Below, piece after piece: positions 1-9,926 of a DNA stretch of 32,163 nucleotides. The position numbers and the translations under genes are program-made. The stretch comes from Bryobacterales bacterium (GTDB lineage Bacteria > Acidobacteriota > Terriglobia > Bryobacterales > Bryobacteraceae), in NCBI GenBank assembly GCA_027452065.1, contig DAIDHC010000124.1, positions 1-32,163 of the forward strand. The letters are read 5' to 3'. The notes below the pieces were generated by a model. The model ran no database searches and was not told the DNA's origin. It saw only the letters and a list, made by a program, of their open reading frames with translations. Position 1 is the first letter of the stretch, and the number at the start of each line of letters is the position of its first letter.

Positions 1-121
1 CCCACAGCGCGCCCCGCCTCGGCCCCGGCCACCTCTCCGCCCCGCGACTTCCCCAAAGCCCCGGCCCCCCTCCCGGCCGCTCCCCCTCCCGTCGCCTCTC
101 GCGCCATCGTCTCCATCTCAT

Positions 122-1330
122 CTACCTCAGCGAATCGGCCAGCGAAAAAATCGGCAAATACAGCGCCACCAGCACGAATGTCACAAAGATCCCCATGAAA
201 ATCATGATCGCCGGCTCGATCAGCGACAGCGCCGCCGTCAACCGCGTGCTCACGTCTTCCTCGAAAAACTCCGCCACGCTCGACAGCATCTGCGGCAGCG
301 CCCCGGTCGACTCCCCCACCTCCATCATGTCCACCGCCAGCCCCGGAAATATCCCCGTCGACGCCAACGAACCCGACAGCGGCCTGCCCTCTTTCACCGA
401 CTGCGCCGCGCTCCCCAGCGCCTTCCTCATCAGCGACGTCCCCAATGAGCTCGCCGCCGTGTCCAGCGCCTGCAGCAGCGGAATCCCTCCCACCATCAGC
501 GTGCTCAGAATCCGCGAAAACTGCGCCACTTCGTACTTCGTCCAGATCTCCCCGGCCAGCGGCATCCTCATCCGCGCCCTCTCCACCCACTCCCGCCCGC
601 TCCCCGTCCGCGCCCACCACCGGAACACGAACACCGCCACCACCAGCCCCACCAGCCCTGTCAGCACATACCCCCGCGCCGTCGTCCCCACCGCAATCAG
701 CACCTGCGTGATCACCGGCAGTTGCGCCGACATGCTGTGATAAAGCTCGGAAAAACTCGGCACCACATACGTGATCAGAAACACCATCAGACAGATCACC
801 AGCGTGATCAGCAGCGTCGGATATACCAGCGACAGCAGCAGTTTCTTCCGCACCGCCAGCGACATTCTCTGGTAGGCGATGTACCGGTCCAGCACCTCGG
901 CCAGCGATCCGCTCCGCTCCCCCGCCAGCACCGACGTCACATATATCGGCGGAAACACGCCCTGCTCATCGAAGGCGTCCGATAGCAGCGCCCCCCCACG
1001 CACCTGGTCCCGCACCACCCGGATGTACACCCCCAGCTTCGGGTCCGTCAACCGGTCCGCCAGCAGATCGAGCGACTTCAGAATCGGCAGCCCCGCCTTC
1101 ACCAGCGTCACAAACTGCTGGTTGAAGATCAGAAACTTCTCCAGGTTCAGCTTCTTCCGCTCTCCCCCGATCCGCCCCCCGATCCCCGCCGCCTTCCCCT
1201 TCGGCTGGATCGAGTAAATCAGATACCCCTGCTGCGCAAACCGTTCCCGGACTTCCTTTTCCGACCCCACCGCCACCTGCTGGTGGATCTGTCCCTGCGG
1301 ATCGGCGTACTTCAGCGTCCACTCCGCCAT
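122..1330 (-). CDS. Type II secretion/type IV pilus inner-membrane platform protein (GspF/PilC family)
   Basis: A polytopic inner-membrane protein of the T2SF family, which forms the platform on which the assembly ATPase acts during pseudopilus or pilus growth. At 402 residues it has the full family length. It shows the duplicated layout: a cytoplasmic helical repeat at about 65-165, hydrophobic spans near 164-190 and 220-238, a second repeat at about 265-370, and a C-terminal span near 373-396. A second-repeat stretch (VGESTGALPQML) matches the family's conserved VGE-x-(S/T)G region. The ATG lies 2 nt after the stop of the LolA-like gene, so the two are probably translated together. No ATPase, secretin or pseudopilin is visible, so GspF and PilC cannot be told apart. 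The family call is firm; the exact machine is open. Confidence 0.9.
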   Translation of the reverse strand: MAEWTLKYADPQGQIHQQVAVGSEKEVRERFAQQGYLIYSIQPKGKAAGIGGRIGGERKKLNLEKFLIFNQQFVTLVKAGLPILKSLDLLADRLTDPKLGVYIRVVRDQVRGGALLSDAFDEQGVFPPIYVTSVLAGERSGSLAEVLDRYIAYQRMSLAVRKKLLLSLVYPTLLITLVICLMVFLITYVVPSFSELYHSMSAQLPVITQVLIAVGTTARGYVLTGLVGLVVAVFVFRWWARTGSGREWVERARMRMPLAGEIWTKYEVAQFSRILSTLMVGGIPLLQALDTAASSLGTSLMRKALGSAAQSVKEGRPLSGSLASTGIFPGLAVDMMEVGESTGALPQMLSSVAEFFEEDVSTRLTAALSLIEPAIMIFMGIFVTFVLVALYLPIFSLADSLR

Positions 1331-1332
1331 GC

Positions 1333-2013
1333 TCAGTCCCCGCCCTGTTCATCGGCGAACGTCGCCCCCGCCGGCATCTGAAACCGGAACATCGCATTGT
1401 CCACCGGCGGATTCAGCTTCTCGCCCTCGAAATCGAACGTCAGCACCGACTGGTCCTGCCCCGTCACCACCAGCCGCCGGATCTCGTAATCCGGCTTCGC
1501 CAGCATCTCGATCTTCTCGTACGGCGCCTGCTGGCTCTTCGCCTTCGCCGTCAGGTGGTAATCGGACCCCTCCGCCTTCCACTGAAAATCCTGAAAATCC
1601 CGCGAAAAGTCCAGCTTCCCCAGCAGAAACGCCAGCGGCGCGCGGTAGTCTTCGCTGTCCTTCAGCTTCATCCGCTCCACCCGGTGATCCTGCGGCGTGT
1701 ACAAGTAAACCTGTTTCCCGTCTGAAATGAATAACTTACCGGAAGGATTCCGGTATTCCCAGCGCATCCGCCCCGGCTTGCGCAGCGTCAGCGTCCCCGC
1801 CTCGCTCTGCCTCGGCCTCCCCTGCACGCTGTAGCTCTCGGTGAACTCCACCCGTAGCGACTTGGCCCCGTTATACCGCTGCTCAATCCCCTTCAGCAGC
1901 CTCGTCAGGTCCGCGTCGCCCCCCGCCGCCCCCAGCGGCCACACCACCAGCATCGAGAAAATGAGCCCAGACGCAATTCGCCCCACATGCTTAGTGACGG
2001 TTTCCGGCCCCAT
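1333..2013 (-). CDS. LolA-like outer-membrane lipoprotein carrier protein
   Basis: A periplasmic protein of the LolA/LolB fold, predicted to carry lipoproteins or other acylated cargo across the periplasm. From the ATG at 2013 it has 226 residues: an uncleaved-looking basic N-region, a hydrophobic signal stretch (about 11-28, ending near PLGAAGG), then LLKGIEQRYNGAKSLRVEFTE, the usual LolA opening, and the alternating strands of the half-barrel with the family's RMRWEYRNPSGKLFISDGK-type segment near 90. An ATG at 2022 is an alternative start. The frame can be extended to a TTG at 2079, but that start would lie inside the terminator hairpin that closes the flagellin gene, so I reject it. It is followed 2 nt later by the T2SF gene. 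Stand-alone LolA paralogues in secretion loci exist; which cargo it serves is unknown. Confidence 0.85.
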   Translation of the reverse strand: MGPETVTKHVGRIASGLIFSMLVVWPLGAAGGDADLTRLLKGIEQRYNGAKSLRVEFTESYSVQGRPRQSEAGTLTLRKPGRMRWEYRNPSGKLFISDGKQVYLYTPQDHRVERMKLKDSEDYRAPLAFLLGKLDFSRDFQDFQWKAEGSDYHLTAKAKSQQAPYEKIEMLAKPDYEIRRLVVTGQDQSVLTFDFEGEKLNPPVDNAMFRFQMPAGATFADEQGGD

Positions 2014-2030
2014 TTCGTGCATAAAGACGC

Positions 2031-2076
2031 CAAAAAGCGGCCGGAAAGGGCCCTTTTGGACCCTCTCCCGGCCGCC
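2031..2076 (-). terminator. Rho-independent terminator of the flagellin gene
   Basis: On the minus strand an 8-bp perfect G+C stem (plus-strand arms 2037-2044 and 2068-2075, GCGGCCGG/CCGGCCGC) continues into a further AAAGGG/CCCTCTC pairing and is followed directly by a run of five T (2032-2036). It lies about 85 nt downstream of the flagellin stop and just upstream of the LolA-like start, so it separates highly expressed flagellin from the next genes. Confidence 0.85.
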
Positions 2077-2159
2077 CAAAAACCACCTAAGACCTTACGG
2101 CCCAATGGTTTAACGTCCGCCCGGTAGCGCCGATTCCGCTTTCCGAGCCCTCGCCCCAA

Positions 2160-4184
2160 CTACTTCAGGAGCGCGAGGACTGCCTGCGGCGCCGAATTCG
2201 CTTGCGCGAGAGCAGCAACGCCGGCCTGGAGCTGGATCTGAGCCTTGGTCAGGTTGGCCGAGGCCTGGGCCAGGTCAGCGTCGCGGATGCGCGCTTCGGC
2301 GGCCGAGAAGTTGGTCAACTGAGATTGCGCGAGGTTGGAGGCGTAGTTGAGCTCGTTCTCACCCTGGCCGACAGCGGCCTGGGCGCGGCCCAGCAAGGTC
2401 ACCGAGTTGCCCAGCGCGTTCACCGCCGCCTGAGCCGAGCTCACGTTGGCGATGCTCACTGTGCTTCCGGTGCCCAGCACGGAGGACGAGTTCACCTCGC
2501 CTTGCACCGCGGAACCGCTGGAGTTGTCGGTCAGGCCCTGCGGTGTTGCTCCGGTCGAGCCCAAGCTGATCGAGAAGGTTGCCGCCGAGCTGAGGAACCG
2601 CACGCCGGTTGCCGTGCCCGCACTGTCCACCTGCTCGACAGCGACCATGCTCTGCAGGGTCGGGTTGTTGGACTGCTGCAGGGCGGTGTTGATCGCCGAC
2701 ACTGCCGCGCCGAGAGTCGCCGCGTTGGTGGCCGTCAGGTTCACCGCCAGCGAAGTCGGGCTGCCGCCCGGCGACTGCGCGGTGATGTTCAGCGTCTGCT
2801 GGTTGGTGCCGCTTAGCGCGGTGAAGTTGTAGACGTCGGTTCCGGTCGCGTTGACGCTCTCGTTGGCGCCCTGCGAAAGGAACGTATTGCTCACCGGATT
2901 GGAGGCCGTGTTCGTGCTCGCGGTGAAGCCCATCAGGTTCCCGGTGTCGGTGGCGGCCGGGTTGACGTTGAAGCTGGCAACCGTGGGACCGGTGATTACC
3001 ATGTGCCCGGTGCTGTTGAGCGAAGCCGTATAGCCGGCCAGACCCGTGGTGGCCTGGAGCGCGGTGTTGACGTCGGAGACGATGTTGGCCACCGTCGCGT
3101 TGGCCGCGATCGTGAAGCCGGCTGTGGTGATGCCGTTTACCGTCAAAGCGACGCCCGTTTCGGCGGTGCCGCCGTTGGCGGTCACCAGGCCCGTGCTCAC
3201 TGCCTGCGATCCGGCGCTGGCGGAGGTGCCCGCCTGGATGTTGCCCATGAAGGCGTTGGAAACCGCATCGCCGGCCTGCACCGAAAACGCCGAGTTGCTC
3301 GAAGAGAAGGTCAACTGCGTCTTGCCGTTGGCGTCCACGTTCAGCCCGGCGGTGATGTTGGCGTTCTTGAACGCCGTCGCCGCCTGGCTGCCTGAGTTGG
3401 CCGCGGATTGGATGGCGGCGTTGATCGCCGTAACGAGCGAGTTCGGATCGGCAACGCCGGCCAGGTTTACGGAAACCTGCAGCGGGCTGCTGGTGCTCGA
3501 GAATCCCGGGCCGTAAAAGTTGAACGTCGTGAAACCGGCATTGGCTTCGGTCGAGGTGTTGGCCGCGTTGTTCAGAATCGCCGACACGCTGCTGTTGGCC
3601 GAACCGGTCCCGATGTCGGTTCCCGCCACGCCGATCGCCTGCACGCCCTGCAAGCCGAGGCTCTTGGAGTCCACGGTGGCGTTGCTCAGATTGACCCCGA
3701 CGCTGCCGTTCTGCACCGCGCTGATCCCGTTGCTGGCCGTGCCGCCGCCGATGAAGACCTGGAGATTCTGCGCGAAGTTGCCGCCGATGTTCAGCCCGAT
3801 GGACTGCGCCTGGCGGTTGATTTCCTGCAGCACGCCCTGGAACTGCTGGTTCAGCACCGTACGGTCTCCGGTGAACGTCCCCGAAGCCGACTGGGTGGCC
3901 AGCGTACGAGCCTGGTCCAGAAGCTGGCTGATGTTGCTCATGCCGCCGTCCACGATCTGCAACTGGCTCAGACCGTCGTTGGCGTTCATGATGCCCTGCG
4001 TGAGCACGGCTTCGTTGGACCGGTAGCCGTTGGCAATGGCCAGACCGGCGGCGTCATTGCCGCTCTGCACAATGCGCAGGCCGCTGGTAACCTGGGCGAT
4101 GGTCTGGGTCTGGAAGTTGCTGGTTTGCTGCAGGTAGTACTGAGACTGCAGCGAAGCGATGTTGGTGTTGATGTAAAACGACAC
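2160..4184 (-). CDS. Flagellin (long, with expanded central domain)
   Basis: The filament subunit of the flagellum, exported through the flagellar type III system and polymerised at the tip. The N-terminal D0/D1 part (about 1-140) has the classical INTNIASL, QVTSGLRI, NDAAGLAIAN and MSNISQLLDQARTLATQSA segments; the C-terminal D1/D0 part (about 590-674) has AAEARIRDADLAQASANLTKAQI and ends AQANSAPQAVLALLK. The middle, about 170-580, is a Ser/Thr/Ala/Asn-rich surface domain with repeated TVNGITTAGF/ANATVANIVSDVNTAL-like blocks similar to flagellin IN repeats, which makes the protein (674 residues) longer than the usual 280-500. The start is a GTG with a strong AAGGAG 6 nt upstream. It follows csrA by 138 nt and is closed by its own terminator. 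Its leader carries candidate CsrA sites, listed separately. Confidence 0.95.
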   Translation of the reverse strand: MSFYINTNIASLQSQYYLQQTSNFQTQTIAQVTSGLRIVQSGNDAAGLAIANGYRSNEAVLTQGIMNANDGLSQLQIVDGGMSNISQLLDQARTLATQSASGTFTGDRTVLNQQFQGVLQEINRQAQSIGLNIGGNFAQNLQVFIGGGTASNGISAVQNGSVGVNLSNATVDSKSLGLQGVQAIGVAGTDIGTGSANSSVSAILNNAANTSTEANAGFTTFNFYGPGFSSTSSPLQVSVNLAGVADPNSLVTAINAAIQSAANSGSQAATAFKNANITAGLNVDANGKTQLTFSSSNSAFSVQAGDAVSNAFMGNIQAGTSASAGSQAVSTGLVTANGGTAETGVALTVNGITTAGFTIAANATVANIVSDVNTALQATTGLAGYTASLNSTGHMVITGPTVASFNVNPAATDTGNLMGFTASTNTASNPVSNTFLSQGANESVNATGTDVYNFTALSGTNQQTLNITAQSPGGSPTSLAVNLTATNAATLGAAVSAINTALQQSNNPTLQSMVAVEQVDSAGTATGVRFLSSAATFSISLGSTGATPQGLTDNSSGSAVQGEVNSSSVLGTGSTVSIANVSSAQAAVNALGNSVTLLGRAQAAVGQGENELNYASNLAQSQLTNFSAAEARIRDADLAQASANLTKAQIQLQAGVAALAQANSAPQAVLALLK

Positions 4185-4188
4185 GATT

Positions 4189-4232
4189 CTCTCCTTGAAT
4201 TGAGAACGCAGGCCGGAATTCCTTTCCCGGCC
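4189..4232 (-). promoter_or_regulatory. Candidate CsrA-binding leader of flagellin mRNA (two GGA sites)
   Basis: The minus strand upstream of the flagellin GTG contains a hairpin with perfect 6-bp arms GGCCGG/CCGGCC (4227-4232 and 4211-4216) and a 10-nt loop, GAAAGGAATT, that exposes a GGA (4220-4222). A second GGA (4192-4194) lies within the Shine-Dalgarno sequence, TCAAGGAGAG. CsrA dimers typically bind one GGA in a hairpin loop and another over the ribosome-binding site, as in the Bacillus subtilis hag leader. With fliW and csrA immediately upstream, this suggests translational repression of flagellin by CsrA that is relieved by FliW. Sequence match is direct; binding is inferred. Confidence 0.65.
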
Positions 4233-4322
4233 CCGGCGATCGCCTCCCTATCCGGGTTGACCTCGCCTCTTAGCCCCAGCCGTTTCGCTTGAGCCTCCCG
4301 GCGTTCTTCACGTGTCTTATCG

Positions 4323-4577
4323 CTAGGCTGGCCGGTTCCTTGAATTTCTTTCGCACCCTAAGGCCTCGAGAATCTCCGGCAGCGACTCGGCGCCCGCACC
4401 GCGCGAGGCCGCTTCGTTCTCCTCGGCCGCAATCCGGACTTCCTTTCGCAGAACCACCACGTCCCGCGGCGCCCGGATTCCCAGCTTCACCTGGCCCTGC
4501 CCCACCTCCAGCACCTCCAGCTCGATCGCCTCGCCCACCAGTACGCTCTCGCCCGCCCGCCTCCGGATCACGAGCAT
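4323..4577 (-). CDS. csrA: Carbon storage regulator CsrA
   Basis: A small homodimeric RNA-binding protein that blocks translation by binding GGA motifs. The 84-residue product opens MLVIRRRAGESVLVG, has the central beta strands (IELEVLEVGQGQVKLGIRAP) and keeps the RNA-contacting Arg44 in VVLRKEV. A C-terminal tail of about 25 residues is longer than in E. coli (61 residues) and closer to the extended CsrA of FliW-containing bacteria, where the tail helps FliW binding. Its ATG lies inside the end of fliW (10-nt overlap), so translation is probably coupled. The flagellin gene is the next gene on the strand. Identification is firm; the regulatory circuit is inferred from gene order and the flagellin leader. 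Confidence 0.93.
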   Translation of the reverse strand: MLVIRRRAGESVLVGEAIELEVLEVGQGQVKLGIRAPRDVVVLRKEVRIAAEENEAASRGAGAESLPEILEALGCERNSRNRPA

Positions 4578-5029
4578 ATCCGCTCTTCTTTCTCCTGCCG
4601 CACCAGAGGCTCCCGGCTCGAATAGCGCCGGTCCCGCCGCACCGCCTGCACGGCCCGCCGGTTGGCCGGATTCACCACAACCGGCGCCAGAAGGTTCGCC
4701 GTGGCCGCTTCCCCCTCCCGCACCGACAACAGCGCCAGCGTCTCCACTTCCCCCTCCGGGCCGCCACCCTCCCGCAGCCCCAGCAGCCGCCGCTCTTCCA
4801 CGCCCAGATCCACCGGATACTCCGGGTCCAGGTGCCGTACCGGAACCGCCAGAAAGCACAATTCCGGCCTCTGAAGGCTCTGCAGAAACAACACCGGCAG
4901 GTGACGTTCGTTGCGCACGCAGACGAAGCTGCGCTCCTGGTCGAATCCCGGCAGCCCGGCCGGAAACTCCAGCGCGGTCCCCTCCGGAATCTCCATCCAT
5001 CCGAAATATTTGGTTAGCACCCGAGCCAT
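4568..5029 (-). CDS. fliW: Flagellar assembly factor FliW
   Basis: FliW binds free flagellin and, when flagellin is exported, is released to sequester CsrA, thereby coupling flagellin synthesis to export. The product (153 residues from the ATG at 5029) shows the family core: IPEGTALEFPAGLPGFDQERSFV near the N-terminus, FLQSLQRPELCFLAVPV in the middle, and the TANLLAPVVVNPANRRAVQAV block near 112-132, which is typical of FliW. I prefer the ATG at 5029 over the in-frame GTG at 5035 because the AGGGGGA ribosome site then has 7-nt spacing. The stop overlaps csrA by 10 nt. The order fliW-csrA-flagellin matches the known partner-switch module. Confidence 0.93.
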   Translation of the reverse strand: MARVLTKYFGWMEIPEGTALEFPAGLPGFDQERSFVCVRNERHLPVLFLQSLQRPELCFLAVPVRHLDPEYPVDLGVEERRLLGLREGGGPEGEVETLALLSVREGEAATANLLAPVVVNPANRRAVQAVRRDRRYSSREPLVRQEKEERICS

Positions 5030-5134
5030 GTCCACTCCCCCTGTCCATCGGCGGTCCGTCTTATTTTCTGTACCCCATCCCCCAAACGCAGCTTGCGCCC
5101 GCTCCCGGCGCCGCGTGTAATAAAGGATCGCCCC

Positions 5135-5743
5135 ATGCTCGCCCGCTCCCTGCTGCGCGCCTTCGCCCTGCTCGGCCTCCTGCTGGCCGTGGTCACGCTC
5201 AGCTCCTACCCGCTACTGGTCGGGACGCGCCTGTTGTCCGGGCCCTACGTCGAGCCGCGCGGAGGCACGCTCATCGTCCTCGGCGCCGACCAGCTTGATA
5301 CCTACGCCATTGGCGTCACCTCCTACTGGCGCTCCACCTACGCCACTCTCCTCTGGCGGCAGGGACGTTTCTCCTCGATCCTGATTTGCGGCGGCCCTCC
5401 GCAAGCCCCTGTCTCCTCGCTGATGAAACAGTTCCTGCTGAGCCAGGGCGTGCCCGCCGCCGCCGTACGGATCGAGACTACCTCGACCTCGACCCGGGAA
5501 AACGCCCTCGCCGCCGCCGGACTGCTGAAAAACACCCCCAGCCCGAAAACGCTGCTCACCAGCGACTACCATCTGTTCCGCGCCGTCCGCGTCTTCCGCC
5601 GCGCCGGCCTCGACGTAGCTCCTTGTTTCTTCCCCGACGCCGGCAAACGCGCCCTCCACTGGCAGGACCGCTGGCGCGTCTTTCTCGACCTGGCCTCCGA
5701 GACCGTCAAAATCGTCTGGTACAAACTCCACGGCTGGATTTAG
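5135..5743 (+). CDS. YdcF/SanA-type DUF218 membrane-anchored protein
   Basis: A DUF218 protein, the family of SanA, ElyC and YdcF, linked in other bacteria to envelope integrity, although the reaction is not established. The 202-residue product has one N-terminal membrane span (about 5-30, LLRAFALLGLLLAVVTLSS) followed by the DUF218 fold: GGTLIVLGAD near 45, ATLLWRQGRFSSILICGG near 75, STSTRENALAAAGLL near 125, and TSDYHLFRAVRVFRRAG near 150, which holds the conserved S-x-x-H-x-x-R pattern. The start at 5135 is chosen for an AAAGGA seven bases upstream; an in-frame start at 5093 lacks such support and would add 14 basic residues. It is divergent from fliW and appears to be a single-gene unit. 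Confidence 0.85.
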   Translation: MLARSLLRAFALLGLLLAVVTLSSYPLLVGTRLLSGPYVEPRGGTLIVLGADQLDTYAIGVTSYWRSTYATLLWRQGRFSSILICGGPPQAPVSSLMKQFLLSQGVPAAAVRIETTSTSTRENALAAAGLLKNTPSPKTLLTSDYHLFRAVRVFRRAGLDVAPCFFPDAGKRALHWQDRWRVFLDLASETVKIVWYKLHGWI

Positions 5744-5890
5744 CGCTGCCGCCCCGCGCGCCAAGACAGGGGGCGCTGAGCGGCGACAGGATTTTGGGGT
5801 CGAATGCTCCCGCCCCGCGCGCGAGGACAGCGGGCCGCGCAACGGGAACCGCGCCGCCTGCTCACCGCCTGCTCACCGCCTGCTCACCGA
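5744..5890 (+). repeat. Intergenic stretch with three tandem 11-bp repeats
   Basis: The space between the DUF218 gene and the padR-like gene holds two imperfect copies of a C+G-rich block (about 5750-5778 and 5811-5838, both reading roughly CCGCCCCGCGCGC then GA-GACAG-GGGC) and then three exact copies of CCGCCTGCTCA in a row (5854-5864, 5865-5875, 5876-5886) with a fourth begun as CCG. The array ends 4 bp before the -35 box of the padR-like promoter. The period equals about one helical turn, so bound proteins would line up on one face. I see no coding sequence in it. Confidence 0.7.
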
Positions 5891-5919
5891 TTGACACTCG
5901 GTAGTGAAGAGTATATATT
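5891..5919 (+). promoter_or_regulatory. Near-consensus housekeeping promoter of the padR-like gene
   Basis: TTGACA (5891-5896), a 17-bp spacer and TATATT (5914-5919) make an almost ideal sigma-70-type promoter. The short dyad CACT-CGGT-AGTG (5895-5906) overlaps the -35 end and spacer and is a reasonable place for the PadR protein to repress itself. Transcription should begin near 5926, only about 7 nt before the ATG, so the message would be practically leaderless. Confidence 0.75.
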
Positions 5920-5932
5920 TCCATCAGAATCG

Positions 5933-6307
5933 ATGGCCGCGAACAAAAACCCGCCGCCCGGCGACTTTCTCCCTCTCAAACCCGCCTGGCTCCACGTTCT
6001 GCTCTCCCTCGCCGGCCAGGATCAGCACGGCTACGGCATCATGCTCGACGTACTCGAGCGTACCGGCGGCAAAGTCCGCCTCTGGCCGCCGACGCTTTAC
6101 GGAACGATCAAGCGGCTCATCGACGAAGAACTGATCGAGGAGTCCGGCAAGCGGCCCGACGCCGGACTGGACGACGCCCGCCGCCGCTACTACCGCATGA
6201 CAACGCTCGGCCGGCGCGTTCTGGCGGCCGAATGCGCCCGCCTGGAAGATCTGGTCCGGGTGATCCGTTCGCGGCGGGGCTGGAAGCCGAGGAGGGCGGA
6301 GGAATGA
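5933..6307 (+). CDS. PadR-family transcriptional regulator
   Basis: A winged-helix repressor of the PadR family (124 residues). The PadR core is clear: LPLKPAWLHVLLSLAGQDQHGYGIMLDVLERTGGKVRLWPPTLYGTIKRLIDEELIEE covers helices 1-3 and the wing approach, followed by RRRYYRMTTLGRRVLAAEC, the wing and start of the C-terminal dimer helix. The HGYGIM and TLYGTIKRL signatures are typical. The ATG at 5933 has no ribosome site but lies about 7 nt from the predicted transcription start. The gene sits 70 nt before the ATPase-permease fusion in the same direction; in Acidobacteria PadR regulators often stand before such permeases, so it probably controls this exporter operon. The inducing ligand is unknown. 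Confidence 0.9.
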   Translation: MAANKNPPPGDFLPLKPAWLHVLLSLAGQDQHGYGIMLDVLERTGGKVRLWPPTLYGTIKRLIDEELIEESGKRPDAGLDDARRRYYRMTTLGRRVLAAECARLEDLVRVIRSRRGWKPRRAEE

Positions 6308-6377
6308 AGGCGCCGCCGCGCCGGCCGCAAGCAGCCGGGGGCTGTTCCGCCGGATTCTGATGGGCCAGGAGGGCTGA

Positions 6378-9917
<3,540 letters not shown>

Positions 9918-9926
9918 ACAGGGCCC

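Noticed and set aside
1-121. Start of another minus-strand gene after the T2SF gene
   Set aside because: Two minus-strand frames with ATGs near 108-118 run open to the edge, but 120 bp of extreme G+C content with no motif cannot decide between them or support a gene.
5093-5121. TTGCGC-N17-TGTAAT as promoter of the DUF218 gene
   Set aside because: Transcription would start at about 5128, after the AAAGGA ribosome site at 5122-5127, so the two signals exclude each other.
5854-5886. CRISPR-like repeats
   Set aside because: Direct tandem 11-bp copies without spacers; no cas genes.
6304-6360. 18-codon frame whose ATG overlaps the padR stop (ATGA)
   Set aside because: No ribosome site for it beyond the overlap, Pro/Arg-rich content, no family; probably spacer before the fusion gene.
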